Source: Flavicella sediminum
Lineage (GTDB): Bacteria; Bacteroidota; Bacteroidia; Flavobacteriales; Flavobacteriaceae
Assembly: GCF_006381105.1 (NCBI RefSeq)
Contig: NZ_VDET01000002.1
Coordinates: 587,223 to 651,222 of the forward strand
Reading direction: 5' to 3'
Length of the DNA: 64,000 bases
Shown here: positions 15,696 to 25,024 of the stretch, in pieces
How positions within the stretch are numbered: position 1 is the first letter of the stretch
Layout: every line of letters begins with the position of its first letter
The notes under the pieces: generated by a model
Told to the model about the DNA's origin: nothing
Database searches by the model: none
The model's input: the letters and a program-made list of their open reading frames with translations, nothing else
Made by a program: the position numbers and the translations under genes

Positions 15696-17082
15696 AACCC
15701 AAAATTTCTAACATTTCTTTTGCTTCTTGTTGAGGTGCAAATAACTCAGTTTTTATAGTTCCTTCTTCGTCTTTACTAATTAAAATATGTTTTGGTGTAG
15801 GAATCAAACAGTGTTGAATTCCTCCAAAACCACCAATAGATTCTTGATAAGCTCCTGTATTAAAGAAACCAAGATATAAAGGTTTTTCTTTGTCGTATTT
15901 CGGCAAATAAATAGCATTTGTATGCTGTTCACTATTGTAATAATCATCACTATCACAAGTCAAGCCACCTAACAAAACACGTTCATAGGAATCGTTCCAT
16001 CTATTTACGGGCAATAAAATAAAACGTTTATTGATAGCCCATGTATCTGGCAATGTGGTGATAAATGAAGAATCAATCATGTTCCATTTTTCACGATCGT
16101 TTTGTTGCTTTTGGTACAATACTTTGTAAATAGCACCACCACTTTCGCCTACTGTATAGCTTCCAAATTCCGTAAAAATATTTGGCGGATCGACATGCCC
16201 TTCAGCACAGGTAATTTGAATTTGGTTGACAATTTCATCAATCATATATTCATAATCATAATCGAACACCAAAGAGTTTTTAATAGGAAAACCTCCACCA
16301 ATATTTAAACTATCCAATGTTGGGCATATCTTTTTTAGGGCCACATAAACCTTCAAACATTTGTGCAATTCATTCCAATAGTAAGCCGTATCTCGAATAC
16401 CTGTATTGATAAAAAAATGCAACATTTTTAAATTTACATCTGGATTTTTTTCTATTTGATTCTTGTAAAAAGGCACGATGTTTTTATACCCAATTCCCAA
16501 TCTACTTGTATAAAAAGCAAATTTTGGTTCCTCTTCAGAAGCAATTCGAATACCTACATTGAACGGATCGTTTATTCTTTCAGACAGCAAACTGATTTCT
16601 TCATAATTGTCGATGATAGGAATACAATTTTCATGTCCGCTATTGATCAAATTAGCGATATTAATGACATATTGATCTCTTTTAAACCCGTTACACAAAA
16701 CAAAGGAATCGTTCTTTATTTGACCTATTTTCTTTAAGTTTTCAATAATTTCAATATCAAAAGCAGAAGATGTTTCGATATGGATATCATTCTTTAAAGC
16801 CTCTTCCAACACAAATTTAAAGTGCGAGCTTTTTGTACAATAACAATAGTGGTATTTACCTGGATATTGGTGTTTTTCAAACGCTTTTGCAAACCATTGG
16901 TGCACGTTATTGATATTCTCTGATATCTTCGGTAAATAATTAAATTTTAAGGGTGTACCATATTTTTCAACCAATGCATTTAAATCGATTCCATGGAATT
17001 TAAGTCCATCTTTTTCCATAGAAAATTCTTCCTGCGGAAAAAAATATGTTTGATCTATAAGATCTTTGTATTTAGTTTTCAT
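15685..17082 (-). CDS. speA: Arginine decarboxylase (alanine-racemase-fold type)
   Basis: The 465-residue protein has the alanine-racemase-like PLP barrel followed by a Greek-key domain. The PLP lysine is in YHYCYCTKSSHFKFV (about residue 88), and the Gly-rich phosphate loop is in LNIGGGFPIK. It is much shorter than E. coli SpeA (658) and is the Bacteroidota form placed with diaminopimelate/ornithine decarboxylases. Arginine specificity is inferred from the agmatinase encoded directly downstream with an 11-nt overlap. It heads the operon speA-speB-DHS-like-small protein. Confidence 0.92.
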   Translation of the reverse strand: MKTKYKDLIDQTYFFPQEEFSMEKDGLKFHGIDLNALVEKYGTPLKFNYLPKISENINNVHQWFAKAFEKHQYPGKYHYCYCTKSSHFKFVLEEALKNDIHIETSSAFDIEIIENLKKIGQIKNDSFVLCNGFKRDQYVINIANLINSGHENCIPIIDNYEEISLLSERINDPFNVGIRIASEEEPKFAFYTSRLGIGYKNIVPFYKNQIEKNPDVNLKMLHFFINTGIRDTAYYWNELHKCLKVYVALKKICPTLDSLNIGGGFPIKNSLVFDYDYEYMIDEIVNQIQITCAEGHVDPPNIFTEFGSYTVGESGGAIYKVLYQKQQNDREKWNMIDSSFITTLPDTWAINKRFILLPVNRWNDSYERVLLGGLTCDSDDYYNSEQHTNAIYLPKYDKEKPLYLGFFNTGAYQESIGGFGGIQHCLIPTPKHILISKDEEGTIKTELFAPQQEAKEMLEILGYGN

Positions 17083-17169
17083 TTTTTTTGAATAGCAAAT
17101 ATTAATATAATATAAATTGTAAGTTTCACTAACCTAGAGGAAAGTGTTTTTAAAAGTTACAAAATAGTA

Positions 17170-17337
17170 TTATATGGTAAGCTGTTTTTGTCCTGATTTG
17201 GCAAAAACAACCGCTGCTATTTTAATAAAATAAGATACTACAGAAGTTAGCTCTAAAATTCGATTGCCTATCTGATAAGCTGCTTTTGGATATGACTTCC
17301 TAATTTCCAAACGCTCGAAACTATAAACACTTTTCAT
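17170..17337 (-). CDS. Possible small protein, maybe a remnant of a four-helix-bundle protein
   Basis: An uninterrupted 55-codon frame starts with ATG and reads MKSVYSFERLEIRKSYPKAA at its N-terminus, followed by a hydrophobic stretch (VVSYFIKIAAVVFA). The YSFERLEI opening weakly recalls Bacteroidota four-helix-bundle proteins (often YSFEKLEVW), but it is less than half their usual length of about 120. It could be a degenerate remnant or a real small membrane-associated peptide. Confidence 0.3.
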   Translation of the reverse strand: MKSVYSFERLEIRKSYPKAAYQIGNRILELTSVVSYFIKIAAVVFAKSGQKQLTI

Positions 17338-17411
17338 AATAATGTTCAGCTAATAGCCACGACAAATAAACTGTTTTTTTTAATACGAAAAACAAAATGT
17401 AAAAAAAAAAC

Positions 17412-17450
17412 AAAAAAAAATGCTGTTTGAAAATTCAAACAGCATTTTGA
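17412..17450. terminator. Intrinsic terminator of the rplM-tsf operon
   Basis: The 11-bp stem TGCTGTTTGAA/TTCAAACAGCA (17421-17444) has a long A run on its left, giving the U tract for minus-strand transcription. The loop is two bases. Confidence 0.85.
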
Positions 17451-17468
17451 TATTATAATCGGAAAAGC

Positions 17469-18437
17469 TTATCCTAAAGCAACTCTTGAGAAGTTTACTA
17501 CAGAAACATCACCTAATGTTTGCACATATTCAGCAACTGTTTTCTTTTCGTCTTTAATGAAGTTTTGATCCAAAAGACAAAGCTCTTGGTCTAAAGAGGT
17601 ATTATCAGAGATAAATCTCTCTAATTTTCCAGGTAAAATTCTATCCCAAATTTTCTCTGGTTTCCCTTCAGCTTTCAATTCTTCTTGTAACTGTACTTTT
17701 GTAGCTTCAATAATTTCGTCAGTTAATTGCGATTTAGAAATAAAAGTAGGGATGTTTTTCAATGTCTTTCCTAATCTTCCTAATTCAATATTATCTTTCT
17801 CAATTACAGCGATACGAGCTTCTGTTTCAGCAGCAACAAATTCAGGATCTAAATCTTTGTAAGACAAAGTTTTTGCACCCATTGCGGCAGCTTGCATAGC
17901 TAAATCTTTAGCAACTGTTTCAACACCATCAACATTAGCAGATAAACCTACTAAAGAAGCGATTTTGTTTCCAACATGAATATAAGATCCAACATAAGGA
18001 GCTTCAACTCTTGTAAAGTCATTAAGATCAATTTTTTCACCGATAACTCCCGTTTGCTCAATTAATTTTTCAGCAACAGTAATTCCACCGAAATCAGACG
18101 CTAAGAAATCTTCTTTTGTTGTATAGTTCAAAGCTTGTTCAGCCAACTTAGTAGCCATCTCAACAAAGCTTTCGTTCTTTCCAACGAAATCAGTTTCACA
18201 TCCTAATACTATAGAAACACCAACGGTATTATCTGCATTTACTTTTGCAATTGCAGCACCCTCAGATGATTCTCTGTCAGCTCTTTTGGCAGCAACTTTT
18301 TGTCCTTTTTTTCTAAGAACGTCAATTGCTTTGTCAAAATCCCCTTCAGCCTCAACTAAGGCTTTTTTACAATCCATCATTCCAGACCCTGTTGCTTTAC
18401 GCAACTTCATAACGTCTGCAGCTTTAATTTCTGCCAT
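17469..18437 (-). CDS. tsf: Translation elongation factor Ts
   Basis: EF-Ts exchanges GDP for GTP on EF-Tu. The 322-residue protein opens with the UBA-like N-terminal domain AADVMKLRKATGSGMMDCKKALVEAEGDFDKAIDVLRKKG (given here as the motifs KLRKATGSGMMDCKKAL and GDFDKAIDVLRKKG) and has ETDFVGKNESF, the contact region with EF-Tu. It is longer than E. coli EF-Ts (283) because of a larger core, as usual in Bacteroidota. It is the last gene of rplM-rpsI-rpsB-tsf, 59 nt after rpsB. Confidence 0.97.
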   Translation of the reverse strand: MAEIKAADVMKLRKATGSGMMDCKKALVEAEGDFDKAIDVLRKKGQKVAAKRADRESSEGAAIAKVNADNTVGVSIVLGCETDFVGKNESFVEMATKLAEQALNYTTKEDFLASDFGGITVAEKLIEQTGVIGEKIDLNDFTRVEAPYVGSYIHVGNKIASLVGLSANVDGVETVAKDLAMQAAAMGAKTLSYKDLDPEFVAAETEARIAVIEKDNIELGRLGKTLKNIPTFISKSQLTDEIIEATKVQLQEELKAEGKPEKIWDRILPGKLERFISDNTSLDQELCLLDQNFIKDEKKTVAEYVQTLGDVSVVNFSRVALG

Positions 18438-18496
18438 GATAATCTTTTTTTTGTTTGTTACACTTTTTGTTTCTTTCGAAACAAACTAAATGGTTC

Positions 18497-19270
18497 TTAT
18501 TTTTCTTCTTTTACTTCTGGAGTTTCAACAACTGCTGCTGGAGCTTCTGCAACTGGAGCTGCTTCTGCTTTATCTTTAGAAGCTTTTCTGTTGTTTAATC
18601 CACCTGCGATTGCATCGATCACATATCCTAAAACTTTTTCAATAGATTTAGAAGCATCATCATTTGCTGGAATTACATAATCAACTAATCTAGGATCAGA
18701 GTTAGTATCAACCAAAGCAAAAACTGGAATATTTAATTTTTGAGCTTCAGAAACAGCAATGTGCTCTTTCTTTACATCAACTACAAAAATAGCACCTGGC
18801 AAACGAGTCATATCAGAGATAGAACCTAAATTCTTTTCTAATTTTGCTCTTTGACGGTCAATTTGTAATTGCTCTCTTTTAGATAATGCTGCGAAAGAAC
18901 CATCTAATTTCATTCTATCAATTTGAGCCATTTTCTTAACAGCTTTTCTGATAGTAACAAAGTTAGTTAACATTCCTCCAGGCCATCTTTCAGTAATGTA
19001 AGGCATGTTAATTGAAGCTGCTTTATCAGCAACAATATCTTTAGCTTGTTTTTTAGTAGCTACAAATAAAATTTTTCTTCCTGATGCTGCAATTTTTTCT
19101 AATGCAATTGAAGATTCTTCTACTTTCGCTGCTGTTTTGTAAAGATCTATAATGTGTACTCCATTACGTTCCGTATAAATATAAGGAGCCATGTTTGGAT
19201 TCCACTTTCTAGTAAGGTGACCGAAGTGTACACCTGCATCTAATAATTCTTTAATTTCGATGTTTGCCAT
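18497..19270 (-). CDS. rpsB: 30S ribosomal protein S2
   Basis: This 257-residue protein has the S2 signatures ELLDAGVHFGHLTRKWNPNM near the N-terminus and PGAIFVVDVKKEHIAVSEA with TNSDPRLVDYVIPANDDA later on. An Ala/Glu/Pro/Lys-rich C-terminal tail (from about 228) extends it beyond the E. coli protein. I start at MANIEIKEL; an 11-residue upstream extension has no family support. A 169-nt leader with hairpins separates it from rpsI. Confidence 0.97.
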   Translation of the reverse strand: MANIEIKELLDAGVHFGHLTRKWNPNMAPYIYTERNGVHIIDLYKTAAKVEESSIALEKIAASGRKILFVATKKQAKDIVADKAASINMPYITERWPGGMLTNFVTIRKAVKKMAQIDRMKLDGSFAALSKREQLQIDRQRAKLEKNLGSISDMTRLPGAIFVVDVKKEHIAVSEAQKLNIPVFALVDTNSDPRLVDYVIPANDDASKSIEKVLGYVIDAIAGGLNNRKASKDKAEAAPVAEAPAAVVETPEVKEEK

Positions 19271-19354
19271 TTTTGTTTTGTTTACGTTCTCTATGGATAG
19301 CAATACTTAAGTAGCGTTTACTAAAACGGTCTTAACTATTTAGATGCTAAACAA

Positions 19355-19414
19355 ACCCTGCCGAAACAGGGCTTCGATAACTTGTTTAAAATAATATTTC
19401 GCCCAAATTGGGCA
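19355..19414 (-). promoter_or_regulatory. Hairpins in the rpsB leader
   Basis: Two compact inverted repeats lie in the rpsI-rpsB gap: CCCTG-6 nt-CAGGG (19356-19371) and the palindrome-like GCCCAAATTGGGC (19401-19413). Neither is followed by a T run, so they are not ordinary terminators. They may form an autoregulatory r-protein leader, but no known leader family is matched by eye. Confidence 0.35.
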
Positions 19415-19439
19415 TTGAATAAAAATCCAATAAAACGGA

Positions 19440-19826
19440 TTAACGTTTCGAGAATTGGAATTTTTTTCTTGCTTTCTTTTGTCCAAATTTCTTACGTTCA
19501 ACCATTCTTGGGTCTCTAGTAAGTAATCCTTCTGGTTTCAATACCAATCTGTAATCAGCATCAATTTCACATAAAGCTCTAGAGATTGCCAAACGAATTG
19601 CTTCTGCTTGACCAGTTACTCCACCTCCAAATACGTTTACTTTGATGTCGAAAGATTCAACATGCTCCGTTAACATTAATGGTTGTTGTACTTTATATCT
19701 TAAAGTTGAAGTTGTAAAGTAATCTTCAAAACTTCTATTGTTTACTGTAATGTTTCCTTTTCCGTCAGATAAGTAAACACGTGCTACAGCCGTTTTTCTT
19801 CTTCCTATTTTGTGAATAGTCTCCAT
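19440..19826 (-). CDS. rpsI: 30S ribosomal protein S9
   Basis: The 128-residue protein has the usual S9 pattern: [13 protein letters not shown] at the start, [19 protein letters not shown] in the middle and a basic C-terminal tail ending KKFQFSKR that reaches the ribosomal P site. It begins 1 nt after the rplM stop, so it is in one operon with it. Confidence 0.98.
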   Translation of the reverse strand: METIHKIGRRKTAVARVYLSDGKGNITVNNRSFEDYFTTSTLRYKVQQPLMLTEHVESFDIKVNVFGGGVTGQAEAIRLAISRALCEIDADYRLVLKPEGLLTRDPRMVERKKFGQKKARKKFQFSKR

Positions 19827-19827
19827 A

Positions 19828-20283
19828 TTATCTAAGGTCGTTTAAGTTAAATGCTTTAGGCTCTTGAGCTGTTTGTTGGTGCTCAGTTCCAGCATATACA
19901 TATAAATTTCTAAAAAGTGCTGCTCCTAATTTATTTTTAGGTAACATTCCTTTTACAGCCTTCTCTACTAAACGAGTAGGATCTTTTTCGAACATTTCTG
20001 TTGCCGTTAAAGATCTTTGACCTCCTGGATATCCTGTGTGACGGATGTAAGATTTACCTGTCCATTTGTTTCCAGTTAAAACAATTTTTTCTGCATTGAT
20101 AACTACGATATTGTCACCACAATCAACATGAGGTGTGTAGTTCGTCTTGTATTTACCTCTTATAAGCATTGCTACTTTAGAAGCAAAACGACCCAATGTT
20201 TGTCCGTCCGCATCAACAACCAACCACTCTTTATTTACGGTGTTTTTGTTTGCCGATACTGTTTTGTAACTTAATGTGTTCAT
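19828..20283 (-). CDS. rplM: 50S ribosomal protein L13
   Basis: The 151-residue protein matches L13 over its length: [45 protein letters not shown] and [12 protein letters not shown] with YAGTEH. It is the first gene of the rplM-rpsI-rpsB-tsf operon and is preceded by a good promoter at 20339-20369. Confidence 0.98.
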   Translation of the reverse strand: MNTLSYKTVSANKNTVNKEWLVVDADGQTLGRFASKVAMLIRGKYKTNYTPHVDCGDNIVVINAEKIVLTGNKWTGKSYIRHTGYPGGQRSLTATEMFEKDPTRLVEKAVKGMLPKNKLGAALFRNLYVYAGTEHQQTAQEPKAFNLNDLR

Positions 20284-20338
20284 ACACTATTAGTTTTTGT
20301 ATTGATTAATAAAAATTTCTTCCCTTATTAAAGGGCTG

Positions 20339-20369
20339 CAAATATACAATTAATAATCTGTTAGAACAA
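20339..20369 (-). promoter_or_regulatory. Promoter of the rplM operon
   Basis: On the minus strand the -7 box is TATATTTG (20339-20346) with TTG (20367-20369) 20 nt upstream, close to the Bacteroidota TTTG-N19-TAnnTTTG pattern. Confidence 0.7.
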
Positions 20370-20529
20370 CCTAGGGATTGTATTTTTTTATTCTTTGATT
20401 TTTAGGCTACTAGCAAAGCAATCTACGACTCCTACAAACCCTTTCTATTCTTAAAATCAACTTCTAAAATCAGGACCAACTAAACCAATAAATATTTTTC
20501 ACGAAAAGGAAAGACCAAACAGATACAAA

Positions 20530-20562
20530 AAACAAAAACAGCCCTGTAAAGAACTGTTTGTT
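20530..20562 (-). terminator. Weak terminator-like hairpin after the sulfatase-fold gene
   Basis: Minus-strand AAACAG and CTGTTT pair across a 12-nt loop and are followed by a T-rich stretch. The stem is short, so the call is tentative. Confidence 0.35.
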
Positions 20563-20590
20563 ATAAATATGATATAGCTATTTAAAACGA

Positions 20591-22561
20591 TCACTCCGCT
20601 AAATGATCTTGCAAACCTCCATTTTTATACAAATCGTAAGCGGTTTGATAGTACGCTATTAATGTTTGATAAGACAAACTATCTTTTGTCGTCGGCTTTA
20701 ATTCATTTTCCTTTTGCTGCCAATAATACTGACTCCCACTTCCTTCACTATTTAAAACAAGCAGTTGGTCTTTTTTCAACAAACCCAATCGGCGATAATT
20801 TGCTACAAAGGCACGTTCATTTTCTTTTCTTGTTTTACGAATGTCTTGTCCGTAAGAATTACTTGTATAAGTCCAATTTAAATAACCGAACAAGGTTGGA
20901 AAAATATCCATTTGTGAACAAAGTTTTTCGACTTCTTTATTTTCTTGATTTGGTACATTAATTAACATGGCCGGTATGTGGTAACTTTCTACATTAATTT
21001 CTGTTCTTCCCGCACTATAAGCACAATGATCGGACATGATCACAAATACCGTGTTTTTATACCATGGTTTTTTCTTCGCTTTTTCAAAAAATCGTTTCAA
21101 GGCAATATCTGCATATTTTACGGCTCCTTCTCTACTTGTTCCCGAAGGAATTTCTACCACACCTTCTGGATAAGTATACGGTTGATGATTGGAATTATTC
21201 ATTACAAAATTAAAGAAAGGCTTAGCTGTCGCAAACTGTGCATCTGCCACTTTTAAAAGTTTGTTGTAAATATCTTCATCACAAACTCCCCAAGCATTTT
21301 CAAAAGTTACCTCATCATCGTTTATATTGATTCTTTCTGTAGGAAACTGCTTGTCCAATCGATGTTTTTTTCTTCTGTCTACTACGTCAAAACCATTGTT
21401 TCCAAAATAGCTGTTCATATTATCAAAATACCCATCACCTCCATAAAAGAAAGTCCTTGAATAGCCTTTTTCTTTAAATACACTTCCTATGGTATATAAA
21501 GGTTTGGTTTGCTTTCTTTTGACAATACTTCTACCTGGCGTTGGTGGAATAGCCAAGGTAATGGCTTCCAATCCGCGAATTGTTCTTGTTCCTACAGCAT
21601 ATAAATTTGAATAGGCTATAGATTCTTTGTACAAAGAATCTAGCGTCGGTGTCCAATTTTTAGCATTCCCAAAACGCTGTAAATAACGTGCGTTTAAACT
21701 TTCTAAACCTATAAAAATTACATTAGGCTTTAGTTCTTCTCCCTTATTAAATACCGTTCTTCGAATACTAAACGCCTCTTGTTGAAGAGAATCTCCTTGA
21801 ACCGTCACTATTTTTTTAATTTTCTGAAAAGCCGCGTCTCGATCTATTTTCTCATAAAAATCATCATAACTCAATTCGTTGCTTTGGTAAGCCGCAAAAA
21901 AAGAATGGATTCCCGATTTGGCCAATTCATTTTCAAAACGATTTTCAAAAATCTCTGCCGACTTGTTTTGCACGAAAAAATAAAAACCCGCTGTAACAAA
22001 GACAATACACAGTGTAGGAATTAATTTCTGAACAAAATTTAAGCGACAACAAAACGTGTTTTCAAAAGCTTTTTTACGTTTTACAATTCTCATAGAGACA
22101 AACGTAATAAACACGATAACCCCAACCAACAAAGGAATAGGATACGATTCATTGATATTCTCTAAAACCTCATAGGTATACAACAGGTAATCTACCGCAA
22201 TAAAATTAAATCTTCTTTGATACTCTTGCCAAAAGGTAATTTCTGATAAAAAAGAAAACACCACACAAAACAACAACAAAGAATAGAAAAAATAAGTAAT
22301 CCACCTGTCCAGTTTACAACCATGAAATCGAGTGGGAATCAACAATAAATAAATGGCATATGGAAGAATAAAATAAGAGATACTTCCAAGATCAAAAAAC
22401 AAGCCCGTTCCAAATATTTTAAACAAGGTGATGATAGAAAAATCAATTTCTCCAAGGGCTGTCACATATAAAACACTTCGTATTACAAATGAAAAAATTA
22501 AAAATGTAACCGTAAAAGCTTTTAAAAGCGAAAACCTATTGGGGGAAATTAAAAATGACAT
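20591..22561 (-). CDS. LTA synthase-like membrane sulfatase-fold protein
   Basis: The 656-residue protein has five N-terminal membrane helices (to about residue 210) and a C-terminal extracytoplasmic alkaline-phosphatase/sulfatase-fold domain. The catalytic region has NVIFIGLESL (metal-binding Glu) and VGTRTIRGLEA (a Thr nucleophile as in LtaS), then FFYGGDGYFDNMNSYF and VFVIMSDHCAY (DH metal ligands). LtaS relatives transfer phosphoglycerol or phosphoethanolamine to cell-surface glycans. Gram-negative bacteria have no LTA, so a modifying transferase acting on an envelope glycan is more likely (inference). It starts 11 nt after the TonB receptor gene, so the two are probably co-transcribed. 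Confidence 0.9.
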   Translation of the reverse strand: MSFLISPNRFSLLKAFTVTFLIFSFVIRSVLYVTALGEIDFSIITLFKIFGTGLFFDLGSISYFILPYAIYLLLIPTRFHGCKLDRWITYFFYSLLLFCVVFSFLSEITFWQEYQRRFNFIAVDYLLYTYEVLENINESYPIPLLVGVIVFITFVSMRIVKRKKAFENTFCCRLNFVQKLIPTLCIVFVTAGFYFFVQNKSAEIFENRFENELAKSGIHSFFAAYQSNELSYDDFYEKIDRDAAFQKIKKIVTVQGDSLQQEAFSIRRTVFNKGEELKPNVIFIGLESLNARYLQRFGNAKNWTPTLDSLYKESIAYSNLYAVGTRTIRGLEAITLAIPPTPGRSIVKRKQTKPLYTIGSVFKEKGYSRTFFYGGDGYFDNMNSYFGNNGFDVVDRRKKHRLDKQFPTERININDDEVTFENAWGVCDEDIYNKLLKVADAQFATAKPFFNFVMNNSNHQPYTYPEGVVEIPSGTSREGAVKYADIALKRFFEKAKKKPWYKNTVFVIMSDHCAYSAGRTEINVESYHIPAMLINVPNQENKEVEKLCSQMDIFPTLFGYLNWTYTSNSYGQDIRKTRKENERAFVANYRRLGLLKKDQLLVLNSEGSGSQYYWQQKENELKPTTKDSLSYQTLIAYYQTAYDLYKNGGLQDHLAE

Positions 22562-22572
22562 GCTTTGCGTTA

Positions 22573-24993
22573 TTAGAATTTATAATTGTATCCAAGTCGT
22601 ACGACCTGTGTTTCTTTGTAATCTGCACTTATATAACTAAAGTCTTCCGCAGTAATTTCTTTTTTCAGGACCATGGTATTCAACAAATCAGAAACATTAA
22701 ATACAATTTCACCTTTTCCTTTTTGAATGGTTTTCTTAAATCCTAAATCTATAGAAAAACGTTCTTGAACTTTTCCTTGTGGAATGATATCTGGTGCTAA
22801 ATACACCGCTGAAATTTGTGCTTCTACCTGATTTGGCAAATGGAACATATTATTTAATTTCACATTTCCAGAAACAATATCCTGTGCCGCTGTCGTTACC
22901 GTTGTTTCTGACGGAAACAAGTTAACGACTGTAAAAGCATCAATTTTATTTTGATACATATTGGCATTTAAACTCATAGAATACAAAGGCGAAACTTTTT
23001 GAGAGAAAAGCAATTCAACTCCCGTGTTGTAGCTTTTATTGGCGTTATGATACACATTGTAAATAACAGAAGTTGTTGGCGTTTCAGCATCTCTTGCTGC
23101 AATTCTTGCAATGGTAGCATCTACAATTTTATGATAAGTTGCTGCATATACATAACCATTTAACCAGGTAGTTTTATAACCTAATTCTAAAGCATTCGTA
23201 AATTGAGGTTCCAATTCAGGGTTTCCTACTTTTACCAATTCAACATCGTCGTATTTTGGAAAAATTCGAATATCCAATTCCGTTGGTCTGTCTACTCTGC
23301 GGTTGTAAAAGAACGACACTTTGTTATTCTCATTAATTTTATAGGCCAAACGCATATTAGGAAAAGGCTCCGTATACTGGTATCCATTACTGGCATAGGT
23401 ACTATGATTTTCATTTACCCAATAGGTTAAATCTACATATTCCACACGTACCCCTACTTCCGCTTCATACTTTTCATTTTCATACAAATAATTGGTATAA
23501 GCAGCCGGTATAATTTCTGTATAGGTCGCTTTACCTCCATCAGCTTGATCCACAAAAGCATCACCTGAATCTACAAAAAACTGCATGTCTGTAGGAATAT
23601 TTCTTCGTCTAAATTTTAAACCTGTTTCAATTTTACCGAATTTTAAGGGCTTGGTATAATCCAAATTCACATCTACAACATGCTCATCAGACAACAATTC
23701 AAAATGATTTTCACTTTTAACTAAATTGACATCTGTATTATTAAAAAAGTATTTTTCATCTTCTCTATGAAAGGTATAATTTAAGCCAACATGTAACAGA
23801 TGTCCAGCTTCTTTAAATTTATGTTCATAGTTGGCAGAAGCAATGGCCGTAATTTTTATTTCATCTTCTAAAAAATCCCACAAACGATTTCTTGTAGAAA
23901 AATCTTCGTTAAAGAAAGGCTCCTCACCGTTGTCAATAATATCTTCGAAACTATAAAATACAGAGGCTGTCAATAAATCAGTTTTATTTACTTGCCAATC
24001 TAAACCCGTTTTAAACGTATACAAACCTGTATTTCTATTTCGTCTGGTTTGTCGGTGAACAATCTCCCCATCGTTATACGTTCTGGTTACAAATTCATTT
24101 TTATTCAACGTCTCCTTGTACAAATAATCTCCTTGAAAAAAAGAATTCAATTTTCCTTTTCTATAATTCAACACTACAGAAGGATTTATTTTTGGTGTTT
24201 GCTTGTATTGCGCACCAACCCCAGGGTAATTTTCCTGACGTTCCCACAAAGCACCGGCACCAGCTACCAAACCTATTTTCCCATTAAAACCTTCTTGTTT
24301 ATTTTTTTTGTAAATGATATTGATGATTCCTGCATTTCCACTGGCATCATATTTTGAAGTCGGACTGTTGATAATTTCAATTTTTTCAATTGCAGAAGCG
24401 GGTAAATTATCTAAACTTTTCTGACTACCAAAACCTGTCAAGGCCGTTTGTTTTCCATCTATCAAAATGGTTACTTTATCACTTCCTCTCAACAATACTT
24501 TACCTTCCTGACTTGTAATTCCTGGTAAATTTTGCAAAGCTTGTAAAACAGAACCACCTGCCTGACTCACATTATCTTTTGTGGCAAAGGTTTTTTTATC
24601 CATTTTATTACTTACAGAATTCTTTTTCCCTGTAACCACAACTTCGTTTAAACTATTAGAAGTCTCAACTAAATTGATACTTGGCAAACTTAAATACGGA
24701 CTGATAGACCCCACAAAAAGCTTTTGTGTTTTTGTATCATACCCTACAAAAGAAACCTCCAAACTATAGCTATTCGGTTTTACATCCACCAATACAAAAC
24801 GTCCCTCGTCATCGGTTACCGTTCCTAATACAAAAGCTGAATTATCTGCTTTTTTTAATAACACATTTGCATACGGCAAAGGATGGTTGTTTTCTTGAAC
24901 TATTCCTGAAATAGTTACTTTTTTGTTTTGTGCTACAACAAGTGCTGTAAAAAACAAACCACATAGCAATGCCAAGGCATTTTTTTTATTCAT
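22573..24993 (-). CDS. TonB-dependent receptor / outer-membrane beta-barrel family protein
   Basis: The 806-residue protein has a signal peptide (ALALLCGLFFTALVVAQ) and a carboxypeptidase-regulatory-like beta-sandwich (VTISGIVQENNHPLPYANVLL). A TonB plug follows (residues about 130-230, with LQALQNLPGITSQEGKVLL and SAIEKIEIINSPTSKYDASG), then a large barrel ending VVRLGYNYKF. It belongs to the Bacteroidota receptors with the OMP_b-brl_3 barrel and no SusD partner is nearby. Ligand is unknown. I start at MNKKNALAL; 25 codons upstream overlap polA and lack family support. Confidence 0.92.
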   Translation of the reverse strand: MNKKNALALLCGLFFTALVVAQNKKVTISGIVQENNHPLPYANVLLKKADNSAFVLGTVTDDEGRFVLVDVKPNSYSLEVSFVGYDTKTQKLFVGSISPYLSLPSINLVETSNSLNEVVVTGKKNSVSNKMDKKTFATKDNVSQAGGSVLQALQNLPGITSQEGKVLLRGSDKVTILIDGKQTALTGFGSQKSLDNLPASAIEKIEIINSPTSKYDASGNAGIINIIYKKNKQEGFNGKIGLVAGAGALWERQENYPGVGAQYKQTPKINPSVVLNYRKGKLNSFFQGDYLYKETLNKNEFVTRTYNDGEIVHRQTRRNRNTGLYTFKTGLDWQVNKTDLLTASVFYSFEDIIDNGEEPFFNEDFSTRNRLWDFLEDEIKITAIASANYEHKFKEAGHLLHVGLNYTFHREDEKYFFNNTDVNLVKSENHFELLSDEHVVDVNLDYTKPLKFGKIETGLKFRRRNIPTDMQFFVDSGDAFVDQADGGKATYTEIIPAAYTNYLYENEKYEAEVGVRVEYVDLTYWVNENHSTYASNGYQYTEPFPNMRLAYKINENNKVSFFYNRRVDRPTELDIRIFPKYDDVELVKVGNPELEPQFTNALELGYKTTWLNGYVYAATYHKIVDATIARIAARDAETPTTSVIYNVYHNANKSYNTGVELLFSQKVSPLYSMSLNANMYQNKIDAFTVVNLFPSETTVTTAAQDIVSGNVKLNNMFHLPNQVEAQISAVYLAPDIIPQGKVQERFSIDLGFKKTIQKGKGEIVFNVSDLLNTMVLKKEITAEDFSYISADYKETQVVRLGYNYKF

Positions 24994-25024
24994 AATGATT
25001 TCCTTAAAATATATGTATCCCTTA

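Larger units (their letters stand above)
17083..17468. other. Intergenic region between speA and tsf
   Basis: This 386-nt stretch holds the tsf terminator at its right edge (17412-17450), one small ORF (17170-17337, minus) and the AT-rich upstream region of speA. I see no clear TAnnTTTG box with a -33 element for speA. Confidence 0.5.
20284..20590. other. Intergenic region upstream of rplM
   Basis: This 307-nt region holds the rplM promoter near its left end and a weak terminator-like hairpin for the sulfatase-fold gene near its right end. I see no ORF in between. Confidence 0.6.
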
